A stretch of DNA of 64,000 bases from Tranquillimonas rosea (GTDB lineage Bacteria; Pseudomonadota; Alphaproteobacteria; Rhodobacterales; Rhodobacteraceae): contig NZ_FOGU01000001.1 of assembly GCF_900111315.1 (NCBI RefSeq), positions 496,001-560,000 of the forward strand, given 5' to 3'. Position 1 is the first letter of the stretch. Each line of letters begins with the position of its first letter. Positions 53,369 through 63,263 of the stretch are shown here, in pieces. The notes beneath the pieces were generated by a model that was not told where the DNA came from, did not search any database, and worked only from the letters and a program-made list of their open reading frames with translations. The translations under genes and the position numbers were made by a program.

Positions 53369-54862
53369 TCAGGACTCCACCGTCGCCAGGGTCGCCCTGA
53401 TGGCCCGGCGCCATCCGTCGTACTTGGCTTGGCGCGTGTCCTCGTCCATCCGCGGCTCGAACCGCTTGTCGAGCGCCCAGCCCTCGGCAAAGCCATCCTG
53501 ATCGGGATAGACGCCGGCCTTCATGCCGGCCAGCCACGCCGCCCCCAGCGCAGTCGTCTCGAGCACCTCGGGCCGGTCCACGGGGGCGCCGATGATGTCG
53601 CTGAGGAACTGCATCGCCCAGTCCGAGGCCGACATGCCACCGTCAACACGCAGGGTCTGCGCCTCGCCCTTGGACCAGTCCGCCTGCATCGCCTCCAGAA
53701 GATCGCGGGTCTGGTACCCCACGCTTTCCAGAGCGGCCCGCGCGAACTCTTCGGGGCCGGAATTGCGCGTCAGACCGAAGATGGCGCCGCGGCACTCGGC
53801 ATTCCAGTACGGCGCCCCCAGCCCCGTGAAGGCGGGGACGAGGATCACGTCCTGCGAGGTATCCGAGCGCTCGGCCATCGGCTGCGTCTCCTTGGCGTCG
53901 CGGATGATCTTCAGCCCGTCGCGCAGCCATTGCACCACCGCCCCCGCGATGAAGATCGACCCCTCCAGCGCGTATGTGGGCTTGCCATCGAACTGGTAGG
54001 CGATCGTGGTGAGAAGCCGGTTCTGCGAGAACACCGGTTCTTCGCCCGTGTTCAGAAGCGCGAAACAGCCCGTCCCGTAGGTGGATTTCAGCATCCCGGG
54101 CTTGAAGCACGCCTGCCCCACGGTCGCCGCCTGCTGGTCGCCGGCAACGCCCAGGATCGGGATCTCGCGCCCGAACAGGTCGGACCGCGTGACACCGAAC
54201 TCGGTCGCGCTGTCGCGCACCTCGGGCAGCATCGATTCCGGGATGCCCAGAAGGTCGCAGATCGTCGTCGACCAGCGCCCCTTGCGGATATCGTAAAGCA
54301 TCGTGCGGCAGGCGTTGGTCGCATCCGTCACGTGCGACGCACCGCCCGTCAGCTTCCAGATCAGATAGCAGTCGACCGTCCCGAACAGCAGCTCGCCGGC
54401 CTCGGCCTTCTGTCGGGCACCGTCCACGTTGTCGAGAATCCAGGCCAGCTTCGTCGCCGAGAAATACGGATCGAGCAGCAGGCCGGTCCGTTCCGTCACC
54501 ATCGGCTCGTGCCCCTCGGCCTTGAGCCGGTCGGTCATCTCGAAGGTGCGCCGGTCCTGCCAGACGATCGCCTTGTGGATCGGGCGCCCCGTCGCCTTTT
54601 CCCAGACCACGACCGTCTCGCGCTGGTTGGTGATCCCGATCGCGGCGATGTCGGAGACCGGAACGCTGGCGCGCTCGATCACCTCGCGGCAGGTGCCCGC
54701 AGTCGTGGACCAGAGGTCCGAGACGTCATGCTCGACCCAGCCCGAGGCCGGGTAGTGCTGGGTGAACTCCTCCTGCGCCTTGGCGACGATCCCGAATGTC
54801 TCGTCGAACAGGATTGCCCGGCTGGACGTGGTGCCCTGATCGATGGCCAGAATGTGTCCCAT
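53369..54862 (-). CDS. glpK: Glycerol kinase
   Basis: A 497-residue kinase that makes glycerol 3-phosphate. It starts [17 protein letters not shown], with the FGGY motifs [13 protein letters not shown] and [15 protein letters not shown]. The ATG at 54862 is supported by GGGGAGGAG. The glpD gene precedes it by 90 bases on the same strand, forming a glycerol catabolic pair. No glycerol transporter gene is in the window. Confidence 0.97.
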   Translation of the reverse strand: MGHILAIDQGTTSSRAILFDETFGIVAKAQEEFTQHYPASGWVEHDVSDLWSTTAGTCREVIERASVPVSDIAAIGITNQRETVVVWEKATGRPIHKAIVWQDRRTFEMTDRLKAEGHEPMVTERTGLLLDPYFSATKLAWILDNVDGARQKAEAGELLFGTVDCYLIWKLTGGASHVTDATNACRTMLYDIRKGRWSTTICDLLGIPESMLPEVRDSATEFGVTRSDLFGREIPILGVAGDQQAATVGQACFKPGMLKSTYGTGCFALLNTGEEPVFSQNRLLTTIAYQFDGKPTYALEGSIFIAGAVVQWLRDGLKIIRDAKETQPMAERSDTSQDVILVPAFTGLGAPYWNAECRGAIFGLTRNSGPEEFARAALESVGYQTRDLLEAMQADWSKGEAQTLRVDGGMSASDWAMQFLSDIIGAPVDRPEVLETTALGAAWLAGMKAGVYPDQDGFAEGWALDKRFEPRMDEDTRQAKYDGWRRAIRATLATVES

Positions 54863-54952
54863 GACTCCTCCCCTCGTTCCTGCGGCGGTCTTGCGCGTCA
54901 GGCACACTCAAGCCGACACGCGCCGCCGTTTCAAACCCTCAGATCGGCCCGC

Positions 54953-56593
54953 CTATTCCGCGGCGCGGGCCACGCCGCGCGCCTCGGCCATCCAGGCGTC
55001 GAGTTCCGCGATCTCATCGGCGCTCATCCGCAGGCCCAGTTTCGACCGGCGCCAGACGACGTCGTCGGCCGTGCGGGCGAACTCCTTGTCCATCAGCCAG
55101 CGGATCTCGGCCTCGGTCAGCGTCGCGCCGAAGATTCGGCCGAGATCGTCGGTCGCCGCGGCGCTGCCAAGTATCTCGCGGGCGTCGGTACCGTAGGCGC
55201 GGATCAGGCGCCGTGCCCAGAACGCGTCGAGGAACCCGTATTCCTGTTGCAGTTCCGCGATCTGGCGGTCGACGGACGCCACCGGAAAATCGCCGCCGGG
55301 CAGCGGCACCTCGGCCGTCCACTCCCCCGGTGTGCCGGGGAAAAATGGCGTGATCTTGGCCAGCGCCTGCTCGGCCAGCTTGCGGTAGGTCGTGATCTTG
55401 CCGCCGAAGACGTTCAGAAGTGGCGGCTCGGATCCCAGGGGGCCGTCGGTCGCCGGGCCCGCGTCGAGGGTCAGCACGTAGTCACGCGTCGCCGCCGTCG
55501 CGGACTTGGCCCCGTCGTCATAAAGCGGCCGCACGCCCGAGTAGGTCCAGACGATGTCGTCGCGGGTGACTGGTTTCTTGAAATACTGCGAGGCGAACCG
55601 GCAGAGATAATCCGCCTCTTCTTCGGTGCATTCCGCCGGCTTCGACGGATCGTTTCCGTGGTCCTTGTCGGTGGTGCCGATCAAGGTGAAGTCGGTCTCG
55701 TATGGGATCGCGAAGATGATCCGCCCGTCCTCGCCCTGAAAGAAATACGCCTTGTCGTGGTCGTAGAGACGCTTGGTGACGATATGACTGCCCCGCACCA
55801 GCCGCACGTCCTCGCTCGAGTTCACGTGCACGGCGTTGCGGATGATGTCGCCGACCCAAGGGCCGCCTGCATTGACCAGCGTGCGGGCCTGGACGACTTC
55901 CCGGGTGCCGGTGTCCTCGTGCTCCAGCTCGATCCGCCAGAGGCCGGCTTCGCGCTCGGCCGACAGGACCTTGGTGCGCGTCATGATCCGCGCGCCGCGC
56001 TGTTCGGCGTCGCGGGCGTTCAGCACCACCAGCCGCGAATCCTCCACCCAGCAATCGGAATATTCGTAAGCCTTCTTGAACCGATCCGAGATCGGCCCGC
56101 CCTCGGGCCGCTCGGTCAGGTCCAGCGTGCGCGTCCCCGGCAGGATTTTCCGCCCGCCCAGGTTGTCGTACATGAACAGCCCCAGCCGGATCAGCCAGGA
56201 CGGCCGGCGTCCCTTCATCCACGGCATGACCGTGTTCAACAGCTTCGAAGTCGGCGTCTCTCCCTCGAAGCGCATCTCGGCGCTGTACGGCAGCACGAAC
56301 CGCATGGGCCAGCTGATATGCGGCATTGCCTTCAGCAGCGTCTCACGCTCCACCAGCGCCTTCTGCACCAGCTTGAACTCGAAGAACTCGAGATACCGCA
56401 GGCCGCCGTGGAACAGCTTGGTCGAGGCCGACGAGGTGGCCGAGGCCAGGTCGTTCATCTCGGCCAGTGCGACGCTCAGCCCCCGTCCCTGCGCATCCCG
56501 CGCGATGCCGGTGCCGTTGATCCCGCCGCCGATCACGAAGATGTCCACCGGGCTTCGGTCGGGGGGATGAGGTGTCGTCTCGGTCGCCGCCAT
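54953..56593 (-). CDS. glpD: Glycerol-3-phosphate dehydrogenase
   Basis: A 546-residue FAD enzyme that oxidises glycerol 3-phosphate and feeds electrons to quinone. The FAD motif is VIGGGINGTGIARDAQGRG near residues 20-38; later blocks include LFHGGLRYLEFFEF and TIVNAGGPWV-like text (LVNAGGPWVGDIIRNA). I start at MAATET (GGAGG five bases upstream) rather than the ATG at 56614, which lacks a ribosome binding site. It is upstream of glpK. Confidence 0.95.
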   Translation of the reverse strand: MAATETTPHPPDRSPVDIFVIGGGINGTGIARDAQGRGLSVALAEMNDLASATSSASTKLFHGGLRYLEFFEFKLVQKALVERETLLKAMPHISWPMRFVLPYSAEMRFEGETPTSKLLNTVMPWMKGRRPSWLIRLGLFMYDNLGGRKILPGTRTLDLTERPEGGPISDRFKKAYEYSDCWVEDSRLVVLNARDAEQRGARIMTRTKVLSAEREAGLWRIELEHEDTGTREVVQARTLVNAGGPWVGDIIRNAVHVNSSEDVRLVRGSHIVTKRLYDHDKAYFFQGEDGRIIFAIPYETDFTLIGTTDKDHGNDPSKPAECTEEEADYLCRFASQYFKKPVTRDDIVWTYSGVRPLYDDGAKSATAATRDYVLTLDAGPATDGPLGSEPPLLNVFGGKITTYRKLAEQALAKITPFFPGTPGEWTAEVPLPGGDFPVASVDRQIAELQQEYGFLDAFWARRLIRAYGTDAREILGSAAATDDLGRIFGATLTEAEIRWLMDKEFARTADDVVWRRSKLGLRMSADEIAELDAWMAEARGVARAAE

Positions 56594-56707
56594 TCGGGCC
56601 TCCGCTGTCGTCATCGGGCGCGGCGCGCACCCGGCCGGGACCTAGGGCACACCGTCGGGCGGCCAACCGCCGCCCCGACGCACGATAGCCAGCACCGCCG
56701 GCAATGG

Positions 56708-56890
56708 CTACCGCCGGAACAGCGTGCGCAAGCCGCGTGCCCCGAGATAAAGCAGGATCAGCCCGACAACCGCCTCGCCCTGCGCGACAATCGGGCGCGC
56801 GCCCAAAAGCGCGCCGCCGGTCGCGCACAGCGCCATCCCCAGCGCGAGGGCCAGTGCGGCGAGAAGGTATTCGAGCGGTCTCGGCAGCAT
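56708..56890 (-). CDS. Possible small two-helix membrane protein
   Basis: A possible 60-residue protein with two hydrophobic helices (residues 6-28 and 36-52) and a basic C-terminal end RGLRTLFRR. No ribosome binding site precedes the ATG, and I know no homologue. It lies between the pnt terminator and glpD. The membrane-like pattern is the only support. Confidence 0.4.
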   Translation of the reverse strand: MLPRPLEYLLAALALALGMALCATGGALLGARPIVAQGEAVVGLILLYLGARGLRTLFRR

Positions 56891-56947
56891 GCGGCACAGG
56901 TGGGTCGTGGCCGCGGCGGATCAATCCCCGCCGGGCCCGTCAGACGC

Positions 56948-56980
56948 AAAAGGGCCCGCCCGGATGATCCGGGCGGGCCC
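56948..56980 (-). terminator. Terminator after pntAB
   Basis: On the minus strand a perfect 13-bp stem (GGGCCCGCCCGGA/TCCGGGCGGGCCC, loop TCA) is followed by TTTTGCG. Confidence 0.9.
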
Positions 56981-57003
56981 CTTAAGCCACGGGACGGCGT
57001 CGT

Positions 57004-58488
57004 TCAGCTGCTGATCCTGCTGAGAAGGCCCTCGATGCTGGCCTTCGCGTCGCCGTAGAGCATGCGCGTGTTGTCCTTGAAGAACAGCGGGTTCTCGATC
57101 CCCGAATAGCCGGTACCCTGGCCGCGCTTGCAGACGAAGACGTCCTTGGCCTTCCAGACCTCGAGAACCGGCATGCCGGCGATCGGGCTGTTGGGGTCGT
57201 CCTGAGCGGCAGGGTTCACGATGTCGTTCGAGCCGATGATGATCACCACGTCGGTGTCGGGGAAATCGTCGTTGATCTCCTCCATCTCGAGAACGATGTC
57301 GTAGGGCACCTTCGCCTCGGCCAGGAGCACGTTCATGTGCCCCGGCAGGCGGCCGGCGACGGGGTGGATGGCAAAGCGCACCTCCTTGCCCTTGCCCCGC
57401 AGCTTGCGCGTCAGTTCGCTGACGGCGTTCTGCGCCTGCGCCACCGCCATGCCGTAACCCGGCACGATGATCACGCTGTCCGCCTCGTCCAGCGCCGAGG
57501 CGACCGCGTCGGCGTCGGTGGCGACCATCTCGCCCTCCATCTCCTGCGCGGGACCCTGGCTGCCGCCGAAGCCCCCGAGGATCACGCTGACGAAGTTGCG
57601 GTTCATCGCCTTGCACATGATGTAGGACAGGATCGCACCGGACGAGCCCACCAGCGCGCCGACCACGATCAGGAGGTCGTTCGACAGCGAAAAACCGATC
57701 GCCGCCGCGGCCCAGCCCGAATACGAGTTCAGCATCGACACCACGACCGGCATGTCGGCGCCGCCGATACCCATGATCAGGTGATAGCCGATGAACAGCG
57801 ACAGGAGCGTCATCAGGAACAGCGGGAAGAACCCGCCCGAGCCGAAGAACCACACCAGGCACAGTGCCGAGCCGATGGCCGCAGCCGCGTTCAGCAGGTG
57901 CCCGCCCGGCAGCTTCGTCGCCGCGCTCGTCACCTTGCCCGCCAGCTTGCCGTAGGCCACCACCGAGCCCGTGAAGGTGATCGCGCCGATGAACACCCCG
58001 AGGAAAAGCTCCAGCCGCAGCACGTTGATCTCGGCCTGGGTCTTGTGCGCCACGATCGCCGCGAAGCCGCGGAAGCTCTCGGCCACCGCCGCCGCCTCGG
58101 CCTCGACCGCCGGCCGCGGGAACAGCGTCCCCGCCTCGGCAAAGGCCTGCGCCACCCGGCCGATCTCGAAATGGGCGTTGTAGCCCACGAACACCGCCGC
58201 GAGACCGACCAGCGAGTGCATCGCCGCCACCAGCTGCGGCATCTCGGTCATCTGCACCCGCTTGGCGACGATGACGCCGATCACGCCGCCACCGGCGATC
58301 AGGATCAGCGACAGCAGCCAAAGCCCCACGCCTGGGCCGAACAGCGTCGCCAGAACCGCCAGCGTCATGCCGGCGATGCCGTACCAGATCGCCCGCTTGG
58401 CGCTTTCCTGGCCCGACAGGCCGCCCAGACTCAGAATGAAGAGGACGGCCGCGACCACGTAGGCCGCTGTGGTAAATCCGAAATCCAT
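57004..58488 (-). CDS. pntB: NAD(P) transhydrogenase, beta subunit
   Basis: A 494-residue subunit with about nine membrane helices and a C-terminal NADP-binding domain ([40 protein letters not shown]). Together with PntA it couples proton entry to NADPH formation. It lies ten bases downstream of pntA and ends at a strong terminator. Confidence 0.96.
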   Translation of the reverse strand: MDFGFTTAAYVVAAVLFILSLGGLSGQESAKRAIWYGIAGMTLAVLATLFGPGVGLWLLSLILIAGGGVIGVIVAKRVQMTEMPQLVAAMHSLVGLAAVFVGYNAHFEIGRVAQAFAEAGTLFPRPAVEAEAAAVAESFRGFAAIVAHKTQAEINVLRLELFLGVFIGAITFTGSVVAYGKLAGKVTSAATKLPGGHLLNAAAAIGSALCLVWFFGSGGFFPLFLMTLLSLFIGYHLIMGIGGADMPVVVSMLNSYSGWAAAAIGFSLSNDLLIVVGALVGSSGAILSYIMCKAMNRNFVSVILGGFGGSQGPAQEMEGEMVATDADAVASALDEADSVIIVPGYGMAVAQAQNAVSELTRKLRGKGKEVRFAIHPVAGRLPGHMNVLLAEAKVPYDIVLEMEEINDDFPDTDVVIIIGSNDIVNPAAQDDPNSPIAGMPVLEVWKAKDVFVCKRGQGTGYSGIENPLFFKDNTRMLYGDAKASIEGLLSRISS

Positions 58489-58498
58489 GGTCCCCTCC

Positions 58499-60073
58499 TT
58501 ACGATTTCTGGAACATCGCGAGCATCCGCCGCGTCACGAGGAAGCCGCCGAAGATGTTGATCCCGGCCATGAAGACCGACAGCGCGGCAAGGAGGATCAC
58601 CAGGAACGACCCCGAGCCGATCTGCATCAGCGCACCGAGGATGATGATCGAAGAGATCGCGTTCGTCACCGCCATCAGCGGCGTGTGCAGGCTGTGGCTG
58701 ACATTCCAGATCACCTGGAAGCCCACGAACACCGCCAGCACGAACACGATGAAATGCTGCAGGAACGAGGCCGGCGCCACCAGCCCCACCAGAAGCATCG
58801 CCACCGCGCCCACGCCCAGCAGCGTCACCTGCCGTTTCGTCTGTGACCGGAACGCGGCCAGCTCCTGCGCGCGCTTCTCTTCGGGCGTCAGTTCCTTCGG
58901 CTTCTCGGTCTTGGGCGCCGCACCGATCGCCTTGGTCTTGGGCGGCGGCGGAGGATAGGTGATCTCGCCGTGGTGGGTCACCGTGGCGCCCCGGATCACG
59001 TCATCCTCCATGTCGTGCACGACCTGGCCGTCCTTCTCGGGCGTCAGATCGGTCATCATGTGGCGGACATTTGTCGCGTAGAGCGCCGAGGATTGCGTCG
59101 CCATCTTCGAGGGGTAGTCGGTGTAGCCCACGATGGTGACGCCGTTCTCGGTGACGAACTTCTCGTCCTTGCGCGTCAGCTCGCAATTGCCGCCGCGCTC
59201 GGCGGCGAGGTCGATGATGACGCTGCCGGGCTTCATCGCCTCGACCATGTCCTTCGTCCACAGCTTCGGCGCTTCGCGGTTCGGGATCAGCGCCGTGGTG
59301 ATGACGATGTCCACGTCGGGCGCCAGCTCGCGGAACTTCTCGAGCTGCTTTTCCTGGAATTCCGGGCTCGACGGCGCGGCGTAGCCGCCGCTCTCGGAGC
59401 CGTCCTTGGTCTCTTCGTCGAAGTCGAGATAGACGAACTCCGCCCCCATCGACTCGATCTGCTCGGCCACCTCGGGGCGCACGTCGAAGGCGTAGGTGAT
59501 CGCGCCCAGCGAGGTCGAGGTGCCGATCGCGGCCAGACCCGCGACCCCGGCGCCCACCACCAGCACCTTCGCCGGCGGCACCTTCCCCGCCGCCGTCACC
59601 TGGCCGGTGAAGAACCGGCCGAAATTGTTGCCCGCCTCGATCACCGCGCGGTAGCCCGCGATGTTCGCCATCGACGACAGCGCGTCCATCTTCTGCGCCC
59701 GGCTGATCCGCGGCACCATGTCCATCGCGATCAGGCTCGCGCCCTGCTCCTTCGCCCGCTCCAGCAGGGCCTCGTTCGAGGCGGGGTAGAAGAACGAGAT
59801 CAGCAGCTGATCGCGCCGCAGCATCCCCACTTCCTCGTCCGTCGGCGGGCGCACCTTGGCCACCACGTCGCAGCCGGCATAAAGCGCTGCCGCGTCGTCC
59901 ACCACCTCGACACCCGCCTCGCGGTAGGCCGCGTCGGTGAACCCCGCCCGCATACCCGCGCCAGACTGGACCGCGCACTCGTGCCCCAGCTTCTGAAGAG
60001 CCTTCGCGCTCTCCGGTGTCATCGCGACACGGGCTTCGCCCGACATCACTTCCGTTGGCGTTCCGATCTTCAC
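58499..60073 (-). CDS. pntA: NAD(P) transhydrogenase, alpha subunit
   Basis: A 524-residue subunit in one chain: NAD-binding domain (residues 1-~375, [33 protein letters not shown]) followed by a membrane part with four helices. Some Alphaproteobacteria split it into two genes, which is not the case here. A linker with a proline run ([10 protein letters not shown]) joins the parts. It is the first gene of the pair. Confidence 0.96.
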   Translation of the reverse strand: MKIGTPTEVMSGEARVAMTPESAKALQKLGHECAVQSGAGMRAGFTDAAYREAGVEVVDDAAALYAGCDVVAKVRPPTDEEVGMLRRDQLLISFFYPASNEALLERAKEQGASLIAMDMVPRISRAQKMDALSSMANIAGYRAVIEAGNNFGRFFTGQVTAAGKVPPAKVLVVGAGVAGLAAIGTSTSLGAITYAFDVRPEVAEQIESMGAEFVYLDFDEETKDGSESGGYAAPSSPEFQEKQLEKFRELAPDVDIVITTALIPNREAPKLWTKDMVEAMKPGSVIIDLAAERGGNCELTRKDEKFVTENGVTIVGYTDYPSKMATQSSALYATNVRHMMTDLTPEKDGQVVHDMEDDVIRGATVTHHGEITYPPPPPKTKAIGAAPKTEKPKELTPEEKRAQELAAFRSQTKRQVTLLGVGAVAMLLVGLVAPASFLQHFIVFVLAVFVGFQVIWNVSHSLHTPLMAVTNAISSIIILGALMQIGSGSFLVILLAALSVFMAGINIFGGFLVTRRMLAMFQKS

Positions 60074-60224
60074 GTCCCTACTCCCTTCTGGCTCATTGGC
60101 GCGGGGCCCGCGTCCGGTTCCGTAACGGCATCGTGTATGGCAGCCCCAGGGTCAAGCCTGTGTATAGGCCGCAATTTTGTTGCGCAACCGGAAGCCATGA
60201 CGACATGCAAGAGATGCGGCCCGC

Positions 60225-60668
60225 TCAGATCCAGCGCCGCACCCCGGCGCGATAGCGTTCGAAATCGTGGCCGAAGGCGGTGCGCAGGCGCTCTTCCTCG
60301 GGCCGGATGAACCGTCGGTCGAGCAGCCAGGCGAGAACCGGCACCGCGAGAAGCGCGAGCCACGAGCCACGCGCCAGCCCCGCCCCGGCCAGCAACAGAA
60401 GATCGCCCAGGTAGATCGGGTTGCGCGAGACCCGGAACACGCCCGTGCGCACCAGCGCCGAGGGCATGAGGTGGGGCAGCGGGGTCGTGCGCCGGCGCCG
60501 CATCTCGAGCACGGCGGCAAGCATCAGCGCGAGCCCCGTCGCGATCAGCAGACCGCCCAGGGGACGCCCCCAGCCCGGCCACGCAACGGGCCACAGCGCC
60601 GCCTGCGCCCAGCCGAGCGCGATGCACAGCGCCAACCACGTCGGGGGAATGTCGATCCATTTCGCCAT
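60225..60668 (-). CDS. Isoprenylcysteine/PEMT-type methyltransferase family protein
   Basis: A 147-residue integral membrane protein with four helices. The C-terminal part SRNPIYLGDLLLLAGAGLA and RPEEERLRTAFGHDFERY follows the ICMT/phospholipid methyltransferase pattern that binds S-adenosylmethionine (xRNPxY...EExxLxxxFGxxYxxY). The ATG has GGAGG eight bases upstream. The substrate is unknown; a lipid or small thiol is possible. It is divergent from kynureninase. Confidence 0.85.
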   Translation of the reverse strand: MAKWIDIPPTWLALCIALGWAQAALWPVAWPGWGRPLGGLLIATGLALMLAAVLEMRRRRTTPLPHLMPSALVRTGVFRVSRNPIYLGDLLLLAGAGLARGSWLALLAVPVLAWLLDRRFIRPEEERLRTAFGHDFERYRAGVRRWI

Positions 60669-60762
60669 GGCGCGCACCTCCGCAACGAGGTATCGCCGCA
60701 CCCGGCGCGGCTGTCCAGCCGGACGCCGCTGCCGGAAAGAGGACGGACGGGAGGGCCGAGAG

Positions 60763-61956
60763 ATGACCGATTTCGCCGCGACACGCGAGATGTTTCACCT
60801 TCCCGACGGCGTGATCTACCTCGACGGCAATTCGCTGGGACCGTTGCCCAAGGCCGCCCCCGACCGCGTGCACGAGATGATGACCGCCGAATGGGGAGAG
60901 ATGCTGATCACCGCGTGGAACCGCGCGGGCTGGATGGCCGCCCCCGCGCGCATCGGCGACCGGATCGCCCGCCTGATCGGCGCCGCGCCGTGCACGGTGG
61001 TGATGGGCGACACGTTGTCGGTCAAGGTCTACCAGGCGCTCGCCGCTGCCCTGGAAATGCAACCCGACCGCCGGGTCATCCTGTCGGACACCGGCAACTT
61101 TCCCTCGGATCTCTACGTCGCCGAGGGGCTGATCGAGGCGCTCGGCCGCGGGCACCGCCTGAAACGGGTCGCCCCCGAGGAGGTGGCCGACCACATCGAC
61201 GACACCGTCGCCGCAACGCTTCTGACCGAAGTGGATTACCGCACCGGGCGGCGGCACGACATGGCCGCCCTGACGCGCCGGGCGCACGAGGCCGGCGCGC
61301 TTGCGATCTGGGATCTCGCCCATTCCGCCGGCGCCTTGCCCGTCGACCTCGCCGGCACCGACGCCGATTTCGCCGTCGGCTGCACCTACAAGTTTCTCAA
61401 TTCCGGGCCCGGCGGACCGGCCTTCATCTATATCCGGCCCGATCTGGCCGACCGCGCCCGCCCGGCGCTGGCCGGCTGGCTGGGGCACGAGGCGCCGTTC
61501 GCCTTCGATCCCGATTATCGCCCCGGCGCGGGCATCGCCCGGATGCGCGTGGGAACGCCACCGATCCTCCAACTCGCGGCGCTGGATGCGGCACTCGACA
61601 TCTGGGAGGGCGTGGACATGGGCGACCTGCGGCGGCGCTCGATCGCCCTGGCCGAGCTGTTCCGGGACGAGGTCGCGCGCAGCTGCCCCGGGCTCGAGCT
61701 GGCGTCGCCTGCTGACCCGGCCGCACGCGGCAGCCAGATCTCGTTTCGCCACCCCGAGGGGTATGCGGTGATGCAGGCGCTGATCGCCCGCGGCGTGATC
61801 GGCGACTTCCGTGCGCCGGACATCCTGCGCTTCGGACTGACCCCGCTTTACACCAGCGAGGACGACATCCGGGCGGCGGTGGCGACGCTGGCCCGGATCC
61901 TCGACGAGCGGCTCTGGGACGACGCCGCCTACCGCGTGCGCAACGCCGTCACCTGA
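60763..61956 (+). CDS. kynU: Kynureninase
   Basis: A 397-residue PLP enzyme that cleaves kynurenine to anthranilate and alanine. It shows IYLDGNSLGPLPK near the N-terminus, WDLAHSAGALP (PLP Asp), and CTYKFLNSGPGGPAF with Lys210 as PLP lysine. No other tryptophan degradation gene is in the window. It ends three bases before the opposite-strand sugar isomerase-like gene. Confidence 0.95.
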   Translation: MTDFAATREMFHLPDGVIYLDGNSLGPLPKAAPDRVHEMMTAEWGEMLITAWNRAGWMAAPARIGDRIARLIGAAPCTVVMGDTLSVKVYQALAAALEMQPDRRVILSDTGNFPSDLYVAEGLIEALGRGHRLKRVAPEEVADHIDDTVAATLLTEVDYRTGRRHDMAALTRRAHEAGALAIWDLAHSAGALPVDLAGTDADFAVGCTYKFLNSGPGGPAFIYIRPDLADRARPALAGWLGHEAPFAFDPDYRPGAGIARMRVGTPPILQLAALDAALDIWEGVDMGDLRRRSIALAELFRDEVARSCPGLELASPADPAARGSQISFRHPEGYAVMQALIARGVIGDFRAPDILRFGLTPLYTSEDDIRAAVATLARILDERLWDDAAYRVRNAVT

Positions 61957-61959
61957 TGC

Positions 61960-62649
61960 TTATGCCGGAAGCCACGTCGCGTAGTCGCTGACGAGCAGGC
62001 GGCTCGGCGCGACGTCCTCGTCGACGGCGGGGAAGCGGCCGATTTCGTCGCGGAACACGTTGTCGGTCACGTCGTCATTGACGGTCGAAACCTCGCCCAC
62101 CAGCACGTCGCCGCCCTCGCCCCAGAAGGCGTGCCAGTCGCCCGGCATCAGCGTGACGCTTTCGCCGGGGGCCAGACGCAGCACCTCACCCGGGCCGATC
62201 TCGCGCGGGATGCCGTCACACCGGACCTGCACGCCGCGATCCTCGGCGAAACCGCCCTTGGAATCCGAGCCGAAAAGTTCGAGGGCGAGCGTTCCGCCAC
62301 CGCGGTTGATGATGTCCTCGGCCTTCATGACGTGGGTGTGCATCGGGCTCAGCTGATCCTCGCGCGTAATCAGCAGCTTCTCGGCATAGCACATGCCCCG
62401 GCCGCGCTGGAGGTCCGCCAGGGCTCCGTTCCGCAGGGTGAAGAGCACGAGGCCCGTCTCGTCGAACGTCCCGAGACCGTAGTCGGTGACGTCCCATCCC
62501 ATGCCGGAGTCGATGATCCGGCGGGCGCGTTCGCCCTGCGCGACGAAATCGTCGGGGGACCAGTTCGCGAAGGGCGGCAGCACGAAGCCGTGCCGCGCGA
62601 TCATCTCGGCGGCGTCTGCGATGAGGTCGTTGATGGTCGATCTTTGCAC
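61960..62649 (-). CDS. D-lyxose ketol-isomerase family protein
   Basis: A 229-residue cupin of the D-lyxose/D-mannose isomerase family. Metal ligands are His104 and His106 (SPMHTHVMK), Glu111 and His173 (GDWHAFWGEGG). The GTG start has GGAGGAG eight bases upstream, and the gene begins one base after the stop of the preceding gene. The real sugar is uncertain; members isomerise lyxose, mannose or related ketoses. Confidence 0.87.
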   Translation of the reverse strand: MQRSTINDLIADAAEMIARHGFVLPPFANWSPDDFVAQGERARRIIDSGMGWDVTDYGLGTFDETGLVLFTLRNGALADLQRGRGMCYAEKLLITREDQLSPMHTHVMKAEDIINRGGGTLALELFGSDSKGGFAEDRGVQVRCDGIPREIGPGEVLRLAPGESVTLMPGDWHAFWGEGGDVLVGEVSTVNDDVTDNVFRDEIGRFPAVDEDVAPSRLLVSDYATWLPA

Positions 62650-63162
62650 CTAGGCGTCTCCTCCGGCGAATTGACGGCTCGATCTCTGCACGCCCTCGGC
62701 CCATCCGGCAAGCAGCTGATCAAGTCCCTGCCCCGCATGGGGCCGCTCGGAAATCACCTCGGGCACCGAAAGGTTCCCGTGCTCGGGCACCGGCGATGAC
62801 CAGGCCACGTCGAGGCCGTGCAGCGCGGCCGCCGCGACCGGCAGTTGGCCGATGGCCTCGGCGACCTTCCCCAGCAGGCGACCGACCTCGCGCTCGTCGG
62901 GCGGGACTGCCTGTCCGACCGCGAGCACGAAGAACGGCACACTGCCCCATCGGCCCAGAGCGGAGGAGAGGTCGCGCCTGCGCAACAAGTCCGGCACAAC
63001 GACGATGATCGCGGCGCGGATGCCCTCGGGGCCAAGAAGATGCAGGGCAGTCACGGGCAGCCGGGCCACCGGACAGAACCGGGCCGTCAGCAGCGAGAAA
63101 GCATAGGAAGCGATCCGGGTCGTCAGCGACCCAGGAGAACCATCGATGAGGAGGTAGCGCAT
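62650..63162 (-). CDS. Hypothetical flavodoxin-like protein
   Basis: A 170-residue protein. The start MRYLLIDGSPGSLTTRIASY resembles the FMN-phosphate loop of NAD(P)H-dependent FMN reductases, and the alternation of hydrophobic strands (IRAAIIVVVPDLL, VPFFVLAVGQAVP) fits a Rossmann/flavodoxin fold. The second flavin loop is not clear, so cofactor binding is a guess. It runs directly into the sugar isomerase-like gene with no gap. Confidence 0.6.
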   Translation of the reverse strand: MRYLLIDGSPGSLTTRIASYAFSLLTARFCPVARLPVTALHLLGPEGIRAAIIVVVPDLLRRRDLSSALGRWGSVPFFVLAVGQAVPPDEREVGRLLGKVAEAIGQLPVAAAALHGLDVAWSSPVPEHGNLSVPEVISERPHAGQGLDQLLAGWAEGVQRSSRQFAGGDA

Positions 63163-63263
63163 GACAAGTCTTCGGCGGCAGCGTTGCCGGGTGAAATCGG
63201 AGACGGCTTATCTGCCTCTCGACGCATCACTGCAAGCGCTAACTTTCCCCGCCTGCCCAAAAA

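Noticed and set aside
53429-57058. A 1209-residue open frame antisense to glpK and glpD
   Set aside because: Shadow of the real genes in a GC-rich genome, with no recognisable domain, whereas the opposite strand encodes complete GlpK and GlpD.
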